Shown: positions 35,676 to 44,506 of the stretch, piece after piece
Numbering within the stretch: position 1 is the first letter of the stretch
Layout: the number at the start of each line of letters is the position of its first letter
Assembly (NCBI RefSeq): GCF_012926525.1
Contig: NZ_JABBNI010000008.1
Location: 1-64,000 of the forward strand
Origin: Clostridium muellerianum
Lineage (GTDB): Bacteria > Bacillota > Clostridia > Clostridiales > Clostridiaceae
Length of the DNA: 64,000 bases
Reading direction: 5' to 3'
Notes under the pieces: model-generated
What the model was told of the DNA's origin: nothing
The model's database searches: none
Seen by the model: the letters and a program-made list of their open reading frames with translations, nothing else
Made by a program: the position numbers and the translations under genes

Positions 35676-36320
35676 GTGGAAAAGATTATTAAGTTAGATC
35701 CTATATTTAAATATAGAGTTTGGGGAGGCACTAGATTAAAAGAATATTTTAAATATGATATACCAACTGATAAAACTGGAGAATGCGGGGCTATTGCTGG
35801 CCATAAAAATGGAGATTGTACTATAAAAAATGGGGAATTTAAAGGAAAAACTTTATCATGGTTATATGAAAATCATAGGGAATATTTTGGAGGAATTAAA
35901 GATAAGGAATTTCCTCTCTTAGTAAAGTTGATAGATGCTTCTAATGATTTATCAATACAGGTGCATCCAGATGACGAATATGCAAATTCAATGGAAAATG
36001 GGGGGAGTGAGAAAACCGAAGCCTGGTATATTATAGATTGTAATGAAAACACTTTATTAGAATATGGACATAAGGTCAAAACAAAGGAAGAATTAGCTGA
36101 ATATATCCATAATGGAGAATGGGAAAGTTTATTGAACTTCTACAATATAAGTAAAGAAGATTTTTTTTATATACCTTCAGGAACAGTTCATGCTATATGT
36201 AAAGATACATTAGTATATGAAATACAGCAGTCTTCTGATATAACTTATCGTGTTTATGATTATGATAGGGTAGATAAGAAAACTGGTAAAAAAAGAGAAC
36301 TACATGTAAAAAAGCTGTAG
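35676..36320 (+). CDS. manA: Mannose-6-phosphate isomerase, class I, main reading frame up to a frame break
   Basis: 214 residues of a normally ~315-residue zinc enzyme that interconverts mannose-6-phosphate and fructose-6-phosphate. Seen: KYRVWGGTRLKEYF at the N-terminus, LSIQVHPDDEYA with the zinc-binding His, KTEAWYIID with the Glu ligand, FFYIPSGTVHAI, and QQSSDITYRVYDYDR. The frame ends at TAG 36318-36320, four bases after the heptamer A-AAA-AAG (36308-36314), which lies exactly in the zero-frame phasing of a -1 slippery site. The missing C-terminal ~100 residues are encoded in the -1 frame. This is either a programmed -1 frameshift, a one-base loss in the A6 run, or a sequencing error. 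Confidence 0.85.
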   Translation: MEKIIKLDPIFKYRVWGGTRLKEYFKYDIPTDKTGECGAIAGHKNGDCTIKNGEFKGKTLSWLYENHREYFGGIKDKEFPLLVKLIDASNDLSIQVHPDDEYANSMENGGSEKTEAWYIIDCNENTLLEYGHKVKTKEELAEYIHNGEWESLLNFYNISKEDFFYIPSGTVHAICKDTLVYEIQQSSDITYRVYDYDRVDKKTGKKRELHVKKL

Positions 36321-36616
36321 ATGTAATAAAAGTGCCAGATGAATGCAGGGATAGCATGACTCCAATAATAGAAAATAAAAATGGCTATACAAAAATAGAA
36401 TATGTAAATTCAAAGTATTTTAAAACTGTAAAATTTGATGTAAATGAATGTGCGAATTTAGAATATAAAAGTGTTTTTGCATTGGTTACTGTACTGGACG
36501 GAAATGGTACCTTAGATAACGAAAAAATAGGAAAAGGTGATAATTTTATAATTCCATTTGGATATAATAATTTTAAAGTTGAAGGAAAAATATCCTTTAT
36601 TGTTTCTAGCATATAA
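36314..36616 (+). CDS. manA: C-terminal part of mannose-6-phosphate isomerase in the -1 frame
   Basis: Reading from base 36314 in the -1 frame gives AVDVIKVPDECRD and on to a stop at 36616, 100 residues. This continues the main frame after its last VKK, so the joined protein has about 313 residues, the normal length. The segment carries the C-terminal cupin-like strand pattern (FALVTVLDGNGTLDN, GDNFIIPFGYNNFKVEG). A GTG at 36332 could serve as a start, but no SD stands before it, so independent translation is unlikely. Confidence 0.75.
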   Translation, partial: AVDVIKVPDECRDSMTPIIENKNGYTKIEYVNSKYFKTVKFDVNECANLEYKSVFALVTVLDGNGTLDNEKIGKGDNFIIPFGYNNFKVEGKISFIVSSI

Positions 36617-36636
36617 AACATAAATGCTAAAGTAAG

Positions 36637-36667
36637 AAAAATCTTCGATTAATACGGAGATTTTTTT
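36637..36667 (+). terminator. manA terminator
   Basis: AAATCTTCG pairs with CGGAGATTT followed by TTTT, about 20 bases after the C-terminal stop. This supports 35676-36616 being one transcription unit. Confidence 0.75.
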
Positions 36668-37140
36668 CATGATGTAATATATTATTTTAAGCACTTAGTT
36701 TTCTTCAAAGAATTGCTATTAAGGCATTTGTAACATTATTTACCTGTTTATTTTCATAATCTTTTAACGATAAAAATAGCAAAGTATAAAATATTATTAA
36801 CTTCGAAAAAATAACAGTATGTTTCTTGAATTGTAAAATAATACAAAAAATATTTCATAATTTTTTTGTATTTCATAAAATAAACCCGAATAGAATAAAA
36901 ATTTAGAAAATTTTATATATAAATGCAGGAAAAGAAAAAATAATATAGAATAATGTATTAAAGTATAAAATTATAAAATAAAAAGTAAAAAAATATATTT
37001 AAAGCAAATCTGAGTTTAAGTAAATTATTTTATCATTTCAAAAAAATTTTAGAAGAATAGGAAATAGAATGAAAGGGGAGTATAAACGTAAATGAAATAA
37101 AATTATCAGAATATTACAAAATTAACTTTTGCAAAAATTA
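36668..37140. other. Gene-free AT-rich stretch upstream of the MCP gene
   Basis: I see no ORF with an RBS, no clear sigma-A or flagellar sigma promoter and no strong hairpin here. It presumably holds the MCP promoter. Confidence 0.5.
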
Positions 37141-37155
37141 AGGAGGTATGGAAAT

Positions 37156-40100
37156 ATGAAATGGTTTTCTGATTTGAAAATTAACACAAAATTGATGATT
37201 GGTTTTATGTTAGTAGCATTAATGTATACAGTAATAGGTATTTGCGCTATTAATCAATTAATGCCATCTCCTAATCATACTAGTTTTGATCCTAAGAAAG
37301 CTATGCTGATAATGATTGGAATGATTATTTTTGTTATGATAGTATCCATGTTAATTGGATTGTTTATTTCAAAATTGATTGGAACTCCTTTGAAAAGAGT
37401 ATTATATGTAATTGAAGAAATGAGTCAAGGAAACCTTGGTGAAAGATTGAAAATAGATGCAAATGATGAAATAGGACAAATAGCTAAAGCAATGGATAAT
37501 TTTGCAGATGAATTACAAACAAAGGTTATTGGTGTAATGGATAGTATCTCTCAAGGAGATATGAGTATGAATATAGTTGTAAAAAGTAAAAAGGATGAAA
37601 TAGCTCCTGTTTTGAAGAAAACTGTAGAATCTGTAAGAGCTTTAGTAGAAGATGTAAATATGTTATCACAATCAGCTATAGAAGGTGAATTTGAGGCAAG
37701 GGTAGATGCAGCTAAGCATCAGGGTGACTACAAAAAAGTTATAGAAGGTATAAATGGAACTTTAGACACGGTGGTTGATAAAGTTGTATGGTATGAAGCT
37801 ATTATAGATGCTATTCCTTTCCCAATTCATGTAACAGACAGTAATATGAGCTGGACATATATGAATAAGTCATTTGAAAAGCTTATGATTGACCAAGGCG
37901 TTATTAGAGATCGTAAATCAGGTTATGGACTAGCTTGTAGTCATGCAGGCGCAAGTATTTGTAATACTGAAAACTGTGGAATAAAACAATTACTTAGAGG
38001 TAAGGCAGAAAGTTTCTTTGAATGGTGTGGTATGAGTAATAAACAGGATACTTCATATCTGAAAAATAGAAAAGGTGAAAATATTGGATATGTTGAAGTT
38101 GTAACAGATTTAACGTCAATTATGCGAGTTAGTGATTATACCAAAACTGAAGTTAAGAGAATTGAAGAAAACTTAAAACTATTATCAAAAGGACAAACTA
38201 ATTTGGATTTTAATATTAAAGAACCAGATAAATATACTGTAGAAGTTAATAGACAATTTGAGGGAATAAATAACAGTTTAAAAGATGTTAAAAATGCAAT
38301 TGATGAACTTTTAGTTGATACTTCAATGTTATCAGAAGCAGCTATACAGGGTAGATTTGAAACAAGGGCAGAAGTAGTGAAGCATCACGGCGATTACAAA
38401 AGGGTTATAGAAGGTATAAATGGAACTTTAGATACAGTGGTTGATAAGGTTACATGGTATGAGGCTATTATAGACTCTATTCCTTTCCCAATTCATGTAA
38501 CAGATAATGATATGAATTGGACATATATGAATAGATCCTTTGAAAAGCTTATGATTGACCAGGGAACTATTAGAGATCGTAAGTCAGGTTATGGACTAGC
38601 TTGTAGTCATGCAGGTGCAACTATTTGTAATACTGAAAAATGTGGAATAAAGCAGCTTCTTAGAGGTAACCCAGAAAGTTTCTTTGATTGGTGTGGCATG
38701 AACAATAAACAAGATACTTCGTACCTAAAAAATAAGAAAGGTGAAAATGTTGGATTTGTGGAAGTTGTAACAGATTTAACACCTATAATTAGAGTTTCTA
38801 ATTATACAAAAAATGAAGTTAGTAGACTTGAAGAAAATTTAAAATTATTGTCAGAAGGAAATACTAATTTTGATCTTAATATTAAAGAATCTGATAAGTA
38901 TACTGTAGAGGTTAATAAACAATTTGAAGGAATAAATAACAGCTTAAAGGATGTTAAAAATGCAGTGGATGAACTTATAGTTGATGCTTCAATGCTATCA
39001 GATGCAGCTCTTGAAGGTAAATTAGATATTAGAGCAGATGCTGAAAAGCATGGTGGAGATTTCAAAAAAATAGTAGGGGGCATAAATGATTTAGTTGAAG
39101 CTGTGGTAAAACCTATAAAAGAAGTTACTAATGTTATGAGCGAAATTTCAAAGGGTAATTTGGAAGTTTCTGTTAACGGAGATTATAAAGGAGAATTTTT
39201 AGCATTAGCAGAATCTGTAAATAATACAGCTAGAGATTTAAGACATGTTATTCAAGAAATATCAGATGTCATAGGGCAAATATCTGAAGGTAACCTTGCT
39301 ATTGATCATATAAGAGAATTTAAAGGAGATTACGTAAGTATTTCTAATTCACTAAATACAATTCTAGAATCTTTAAATGATATAATTGGTGAGATGAATA
39401 CTGCGTCAGAACAAGTATCTACAGGTTCTGGTCAGGTTTCAAGTGGTAGTCAAGCTTTATCTCAAGGAGCAACAGAACAAGCAAGTGCTATTGAAGAGTT
39501 GACTTCTTCTGTAACTGAAATTGCATCACAAACTAAAGAAAATGCAATTAATGCAAATGAGGCAAATAAATTGTCTCTTAAAGTAAAAGAAAATGCCGAA
39601 CAAGGAAATGTGGCAATGAATGAAATGTTAAAATCTATGACAGATATAAATGAATCTTCAGCTAATATTTCCAAAATAATAAAGGTAATAGACGAGATAG
39701 CTTTTCAAACTAATATACTTGCACTTAATGCAGCAGTAGAAGCAGCAAGAGCAGGTCAGCATGGTAAAGGATTTGCAGTAGTTGCTGAAGAAGTAAGAAA
39801 TCTTGCAGCAAGAAGTGCAAATGCAGCTAAGGAGACCACAGCACTTATTGAAGGATCAATAGATAAGGCTAAAAAGGGAACTGGAATTGCAAATGATACA
39901 GCAAAAGCTTTGTATGAAATAGTAGATGGTGTATCAAAAGTAACAACTCTTGTAGCTGAAATAGCGGCATCTTCTAATGAGCAGGATACTGGTATCTCAC
40001 AAATAAACTTAGGGCTTGAACAGGTATCACAAGTAGTTCAAACAAATTCAGCAACAGCTGAGGAAAGTGCAGCAGCTAGTGAAGAACTTTCAAGCCAGGC

Positions 40101-40275
40101 AGAAATTCTTAAAGATATGGTTTCTAAATTTAAGCTTAGAGGCAGTAATATGAATTTACTTAGAAAAGAAATAAAACACCGTAATAGAGAAATAGATTTG
40201 TCTTTCAAAGAAGCGTCAGTTGCATCAAATAAACCTAGAATTGCGCTTAGTGACAAGGAGTTTGGTAAATACTAA
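37156..40275 (+). CDS. Methyl-accepting chemotaxis protein with duplicated Cys-rich PAS/HAMP unit
   Basis: 1039 residues. Two membrane segments near the N-terminus flank an outside loop of under 20 residues, so sensing must be mostly cytosolic. HAMP-like repeats follow. A 222-residue unit then occurs twice in tandem (one copy around 37670-38335, the next around 38336-39000). Each unit contains a HAMP-like part and a PAS domain starting WYEAIID, with a cysteine cluster ([28 protein letters not shown]). More HAMP segments and the signalling tip [18 protein letters not shown] complete it. Start ATG 37156 has AAGGAGG 9 bases upstream. The Cys cluster could bind metal, heme or Fe-S (inference). 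Confidence 0.93.
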   Translation: MKWFSDLKINTKLMIGFMLVALMYTVIGICAINQLMPSPNHTSFDPKKAMLIMIGMIIFVMIVSMLIGLFISKLIGTPLKRVLYVIEEMSQGNLGERLKIDANDEIGQIAKAMDNFADELQTKVIGVMDSISQGDMSMNIVVKSKKDEIAPVLKKTVESVRALVEDVNMLSQSAIEGEFEARVDAAKHQGDYKKVIEGINGTLDTVVDKVVWYEAIIDAIPFPIHVTDSNMSWTYMNKSFEKLMIDQGVIRDRKSGYGLACSHAGASICNTENCGIKQLLRGKAESFFEWCGMSNKQDTSYLKNRKGENIGYVEVVTDLTSIMRVSDYTKTEVKRIEENLKLLSKGQTNLDFNIKEPDKYTVEVNRQFEGINNSLKDVKNAIDELLVDTSMLSEAAIQGRFETRAEVVKHHGDYKRVIEGINGTLDTVVDKVTWYEAIIDSIPFPIHVTDNDMNWTYMNRSFEKLMIDQGTIRDRKSGYGLACSHAGATICNTEKCGIKQLLRGNPESFFDWCGMNNKQDTSYLKNKKGENVGFVEVVTDLTPIIRVSNYTKNEVSRLEENLKLLSEGNTNFDLNIKESDKYTVEVNKQFEGINNSLKDVKNAVDELIVDASMLSDAALEGKLDIRADAEKHGGDFKKIVGGINDLVEAVVKPIKEVTNVMSEISKGNLEVSVNGDYKGEFLALAESVNNTARDLRHVIQEISDVIGQISEGNLAIDHIREFKGDYVSISNSLNTILESLNDIIGEMNTASEQVSTGSGQVSSGSQALSQGATEQASAIEELTSSVTEIASQTKENAINANEANKLSLKVKENAEQGNVAMNEMLKSMTDINESSANISKIIKVIDEIAFQTNILALNAAVEAARAGQHGKGFAVVAEEVRNLAARSANAAKETTALIEGSIDKAKKGTGIANDTAKALYEIVDGVSKVTTLVAEIAASSNEQDTGISQINLGLEQVSQVVQTNSATAEESAAASEELSSQAEILKDMVSKFKLRGSNMNLLRKEIKHRNREIDLSFKEASVASNKPRIALSDKEFGKY

Positions 40276-40289
40276 ATCATTAAAATATT

Positions 40290-40350
40290 AAAGTGAAAAG
40301 TTTGAATTTGAAAATTAATTAATTTTCTATTTTAACTTTTCACTTTTTTA
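40290..40350 (+). terminator. MCP gene terminator
   Basis: AAAGTGAAAAGTT pairs with AACTTTTCACTTT, with an inner GAAAATTAATTAATTTTC palindrome and a T-run. Confidence 0.85.
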
Positions 40351-40483
40351 TATTTTATAAATATTGTTTCATCCGTAAATTTTTGCTGGATACTTTTATT
40401 GTTTATTTTTTATAAACTTTGCACATTCTATGGATGTGAATTATTTTTGAAGCTTAAATGGAATTAGTATTTGGAGGAAGATT

Positions 40484-41605
40484 ATGGATTGGTATAATAA
40501 TTATAGGTTAGTTAAAAATGATGGTGGATATACAGTTGTAATAAATTTAAATCCTAATTCCACTGAATTTTCAAAAGAATTAGTAACAAATTTTAAAGAA
40601 AATATACTTGAATTAGATGATCAAATTAGAAAATTAGTAGAAGAAAAGTTTTCGGATGTTAAAGTAAATTCTATAAAACTTATGATTGGTACGGTTATGA
40701 TAGCATCAGTTCCTTTTATGATGCATACAAAAGTGCAGGCCGCAGATGGAACTAGCACTATTCCTACTTCACAATCAGGTAGTATTACTACTTTAAATGG
40801 AATTGGAATAGTAACAGCTTCTAAGTTAAATGTGCGTTCAGGATCAGCAAGCACATATTCAATTATATTTACATTATGGCAGGGAAACAAGGTAACTGTA
40901 ATAGGAAAGTCAGGTGACTGGTATCAAATAAAATCATCAGATGGAAGAATTGGCTGGGTTAGTTCACTATATTTAAAAGTAGATATATCTGAGCAGACTT
41001 CTGTACAGCTAAATGATATTTCAAAAATAGATGCAGCTGGAGTAGTAACAGCTTCTAAATTAAATGTACGTTCAGGACCAGCAAGTACATATTCAATTAT
41101 TCTTGCACTATGGCAGGGGAGTAAGGTAAATATAATAGGGAAGTCAGGTGATTGGTATCAAATAAAATTATCATATGGTAAAATAGGTTGGGTAAACAGT
41201 GCATACTTGCAAGTAGCCGTACGTCAGGAAAAAATTAACATAGTAATATCTACAGCAAAGTCCCTTTTAGGAACTCCTTATGTTTGGGGAGGAGAGTCAT
41301 TACAGGAAGGGGGTTTTGATTGTTCAGGTTTTGTATATTATACATTTAAGAAGGCTGGTTATGACTTAAATCGTATTTCATCTGATCAAGCAAAACAAGG
41401 TACTGAAGTTTCAAAAGAAAATTTACAGCCTGGAGATTTAGTGTTTTTTTCATTTGAAGGAAACGGTGTAGTTAATCATGTAGGCATATATATTGGAAAT
41501 GGTCAAATGATACATAGCCCAAAGACAGGTGATGTAGTAAAGATTACAGATATAAATACATCTTACTGGCAAAGTTGTTTTGTAATTGCAAAAAGAATTA
41601 TTTAA
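40484..41605 (+). CDS. Cell-wall hydrolase: two SH3 domains plus NlpC/P60 peptidase
   Basis: 373 residues. Unusually, ~65 hydrophilic residues (LVKNDGGYTVVINLNPNSTEFSKEL and on) precede the hydrophobic segment (SIKLMIGTVMIASVPFMM), which ends in a signal-peptidase-like KVQAADG. Two bacterial SH3 repeats follow (ASKLNVRSGSASTYSII and ASKLNVRSGPASTYSII). The NlpC/P60 domain has catalytic Cys in GGFDCSGFV and His in VNHVGIYIGNGQMIHSP. It should cleave gamma-D-Glu to diamino-acid bonds in peptidoglycan stem peptides. The N-terminal part could be a cytosolic domain before a membrane anchor or a long leader. uvsE follows 24 bases later. Confidence 0.92.
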   Translation: MDWYNNYRLVKNDGGYTVVINLNPNSTEFSKELVTNFKENILELDDQIRKLVEEKFSDVKVNSIKLMIGTVMIASVPFMMHTKVQAADGTSTIPTSQSGSITTLNGIGIVTASKLNVRSGSASTYSIIFTLWQGNKVTVIGKSGDWYQIKSSDGRIGWVSSLYLKVDISEQTSVQLNDISKIDAAGVVTASKLNVRSGPASTYSIILALWQGSKVNIIGKSGDWYQIKLSYGKIGWVNSAYLQVAVRQEKINIVISTAKSLLGTPYVWGGESLQEGGFDCSGFVYYTFKKAGYDLNRISSDQAKQGTEVSKENLQPGDLVFFSFEGNGVVNHVGIYIGNGQMIHSPKTGDVVKITDINTSYWQSCFVIAKRII

Positions 41606-41629
41606 AAAAGTAGAAAGTAAGGTGTTAAT

Positions 41630-42589
41630 GTGAAAATCAGGTTAGGATATGTTGCTATTGCCCTTAATCTTCCCAAAGTTACGTCTTCAAGTTCATTAAC
41701 CTATACTAATTATGAAAGACAGGGAAGTGATGAAAAAAAGTTAAATAAATTAAAATCAGTAACACTATCCAATTTAGATGATTTATATAAAATTCTTAGG
41801 TATAATGTTGAAAATAATATACATTTCTATAGAATAACATCTGCATTAGTACCTTTATCAACACATCCTCATGTTGAAAACTGGAATTATAGAAGTATTT
41901 TTAATAAAGACTTTAAAAGAATAGGTGATTTTATAAAACAAAATTGTATGAGGGTAGATACACATCCTGATGAATTTAATGTTTTAAACAGTATAAGAGA
42001 AGATGTTGTGGAAAATACTAAAAGAAATTTATGGAGTCATGCAAATTTATTTGAAGATATGAAATACAATGAAGGTAAAATGATCCTCCATGTTGGCAGC
42101 AGTCAGGGAGGAAAGGAAGCAGCCATGAATAGATTTATAAATAATTTTAAAGAATTTCCCAAAGATATAACTAGCAGAGTAATATTAGAGAATGATGATA
42201 AAACTTTTACTACTAAAGAGGTTTTAAAAATGTGTAAAATATTAAGCATTCCTATGGTGCTGGATGTTCATCACCATATTTGTAACAATGAAAATGATTT
42301 GTTATTACCAATGATTAAAGATATATTTAATACATGGAATAATGAAGCCCTTCCACCTAAGGTTCATTTTTCAAGTCCAAGAGAAGGTGAAAAGGATAGA
42401 AAACATTCAGACTTTATTAATCCTCATCATTTTATTGAGTTTTTAGAAGGGTGTAGAGATTTTAATACTGATTTTGATATAATGCTGGAAGCCAAAAAGA
42501 AGGATTTAGCTTTGTACAAATTAGCAGAAGATATAAGGAAAATAAAAAAGAACTGGAAATGGTTAGATGAAACCACTTTAGAAATATAA
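41630..42589 (+). CDS. uvsE: UV DNA damage endonuclease
   Basis: 319-residue UVDE-family TIM-barrel endonuclease that nicks DNA next to UV photoproducts. Family blocks: RLGYVAIALNLP at the N-terminus, FYRITSALVPLSTHP, MRVDTHPDEFNVLNS, LHVGSSQGGKEAAM, VILENDDKTF, MVLDVHHHIC and KVHFSSPREG, carrying the metal-binding His, Glu and Asp residues. Start is GTG 41630 with TAAGGTG upstream. In clostridia this enzyme often protects spores. It forms a two-gene unit with the NlpC/P60 gene; no T-run terminator is evident behind it. Confidence 0.95.
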   Translation: MKIRLGYVAIALNLPKVTSSSSLTYTNYERQGSDEKKLNKLKSVTLSNLDDLYKILRYNVENNIHFYRITSALVPLSTHPHVENWNYRSIFNKDFKRIGDFIKQNCMRVDTHPDEFNVLNSIREDVVENTKRNLWSHANLFEDMKYNEGKMILHVGSSQGGKEAAMNRFINNFKEFPKDITSRVILENDDKTFTTKEVLKMCKILSIPMVLDVHHHICNNENDLLLPMIKDIFNTWNNEALPPKVHFSSPREGEKDRKHSDFINPHHFIEFLEGCRDFNTDFDIMLEAKKKDLALYKLAEDIRKIKKNWKWLDETTLEI

Positions 42590-42593
42590 TACA

Positions 42594-43316
42594 GATGAGA
42601 AAGGGAGATGTTACCATATTCTCAGCTATATCATATGTTTTTTAAGGTCTTTTTCAACAAAATCCTCATTCCACGAAATCTAAGATAAAAAATTTCTAAT
42701 ATTGATTTTATGTTAGCTGACATAAAATCAGAAATGTCACTTATCTTTCTTACAATAGTCTTTAGTCACCATAAAAGTTAAAAATAATATTAAGGCATCT
42801 TCAAGAAATAACAAGTCCATATCTAGTCTATTTTTTTGTAGTACTGCGTTGACAGAACTCTTAGGCAGCTTAAACTATCTGCGGAACCTGTCTCATTGTC
42901 TTACAAAAAATAACCATCGCATATAGCACTTGTTATTTTCTTTTAGATGTCTAAATACTGAAGTAGAGGTGCTACAAAACATAGTGTTATTCTTAATTTA
43001 ATTAAAAATTTGTATATTGCTCATGATTTTATAGAGAAGGAAAAATGACAGTATAACTTAAAAAATATAGACGAATATGATATAATGTGTATGCAAATTT
43101 ACAATAGTGCAAATTTAGATGTTATAATGTAATTATATAATTTATATGAATGATATCTATTTAGAATAAGCCTAATACACATTTAGCAACGTATAGATAC
43201 CTAATATGATTAATGTCTTACTATAAAAATTATACTTTTTTAAAGTAATTCAGTAATTAAATTAGACTTAAATTTAAGAATAACTGCATAGCTGCATTAA
43301 ATATTTTTTTATAATT
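42594..43316. other. Gene-free stretch with several palindromes
   Basis: No ORF with a usable RBS. Besides R3 copy a (42791-42954) it holds a perfect short hairpin, GATTTTATGT-N6-ACATAAAATC, near 42703-42728. The remainder is AT-rich and looks like decayed mobile sequence. Confidence 0.5.
42791..42954. repeat. R3 palindromic element, copy a
   Basis: Left end TTAAGGCATCTTCAAGAAAT and AACAAGT are mirrored at the right end by ACTTGTTATTTTCTTTTAGA and TGTCTAA. Nested inside, TATTTTTTTGTA pairs with TACAAAAAATA. It has the form of a MITE with long terminal inverted repeats. Copy b at 50609-50674 shares the ends. Confidence 0.7.
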
Positions 43317-43497
43317 TTATTCCATGGCTACCCACTTGTGACACTCCTATTTTCTTTAGGTTGGTAGAGGCTAATACGCCTATGGATAGGTTCTTCTAAG
43401 ACTCAGATGAAGGGAGGTTAGATGCCTAAAGGACATATTTGATGATAATCAATTTGTTAAGTGCCATAAGAAAACTCCACCTGAGTCTTAGAAGAAC
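43317..43497 (+). repeat. R2 repeat, copy D (stem plus palindrome)
   Basis: The stem part (43317-43390) ends GCCTATGGATAGG. The palindrome starts TTCTTCTAAGACTCAG (43391-43406) and ends with the exact 16-bp inverse CTGAGTCTTAGAAGAA (43481-43496). It is the clearest copy of the family and lies 35 bases before a glycosyltransferase gene. Confidence 0.8.
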
Positions 43498-43531
43498 TTT
43501 ATAATAAAATATTTAGAAGGAGAGAATTAGT

Positions 43532-44506
43532 ATGAAATTAACTGTGGTGATACCTTCTTATAATGAAGGTAGTGCTATTAAAATAACCTATGATAAATTA
43601 ATAGATATATTAAAAAATTATTGTGAGACACAGAAATATGATTATGAATTTATTTTTGTTGATGATGGAAGTAAGGATGATACTTTAAATGTAATTAAGC
43701 AATTTCAAAGCTTTGACACCCATGTTAAATATATTTCTTTTACAAGAAATTTTGGTAAAGAAGCTGGTATTTTAGCTGGACTTGCTTATTCTAGTGGAGA
43801 TGCTGTAATTTTAATGGATGCAGATTTGCAACATCCACCAGAATTAATTCCCAAAATGGTGGAGTATTACCTTAGTGGATATGATCAAGTAGTTGCAAAA
43901 CGAAATAGAACTGGAGATTCGAGATCAAAAACCTTTTTCTCTAAGTTATATTATAAAATAGTTAATCATTTAGTGGATGTAAAACTTGAGGATGGTGTAG
44001 GAGATTTTCGCCTTTTAAGCAGAAGAGCTGTAAAAGCTCTGTTATCTATGCATGAATACAATAGATTTTCAAAAGGAATGTTTTCTTGGATTGGCTTTAA
44101 TGTAAAGGTAATTGAATATGAAAATCAACAAAGGGTTACAGGAACAAGTAAGTGGAGTTTTACAAAACTTGTTCAATATGGTATGGATGGAATACTATCA
44201 TTTAATAATAAGCCTTTAAGATCAACATTATATTTAGGCTTCTTAATGGTAGTTCTGGGAATAGCATATATACTATATTCTTTGATTCGCGTTTTAATAG
44301 TTGGAATTGATACACCAGGATATTTTACTATAATATCAGCAATTTTAATTATGGGAGGTGCACAACTTCTCTCAATTGGTGTAATAGGTGAATATATTGG
44401 CAGAATTTATTATGAAGTAAAAAAACGTCCACATTTTCTTATTGGAGAAACAAATATTGAGAAAGTAAAGGAAAAACGCTACCAGGAGGACAAATATGAA
44501 GCATAA
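43532..44506 (+). CDS. Family 2 glycosyltransferase, GtrB/CsbB type
   Basis: 324 residues. GT2 catalytic domain: VVIPSYNEGSAIKITYDKL, FIFVDDGSKDDT, FTRNFGKEAGILAGL, AVILMDADLQHPPELI, and GVGDFRLLSRRAVKAL. Two C-terminal membrane segments follow (about 235-260 and 268-292), then a cytosolic tail. This is the layout of undecaprenyl-phosphate sugar synthases such as GtrB and CsbB. It should load a hexose onto the lipid carrier inside the cell. Its stop overlaps the next gene by 11 bases; that gene encodes the flippase and transferase parts. RBS AGAAGGAG is good. Confidence 0.92.
   Translation: MKLTVVIPSYNEGSAIKITYDKLIDILKNYCETQKYDYEFIFVDDGSKDDTLNVIKQFQSFDTHVKYISFTRNFGKEAGILAGLAYSSGDAVILMDADLQHPPELIPKMVEYYLSGYDQVVAKRNRTGDSRSKTFFSKLYYKIVNHLVDVKLEDGVGDFRLLSRRAVKALLSMHEYNRFSKGMFSWIGFNVKVIEYENQQRVTGTSKWSFTKLVQYGMDGILSFNNKPLRSTLYLGFLMVVLGIAYILYSLIRVLIVGIDTPGYFTIISAILIMGGAQLLSIGVIGEYIGRIYYEVKKRPHFLIGETNIEKVKEKRYQEDKYEA

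Noticed and set aside
36332-36616. A separate small gene starting at GTG 36332
   Set aside because: No SD precedes it, and its product continues the ManA chain exactly from the frame break.
36870-36900. A flagellar-type (SigD) promoter before the MCP gene, from the CCCGAATA string
   Set aside because: No TAAA box lies at the required 15-base distance.
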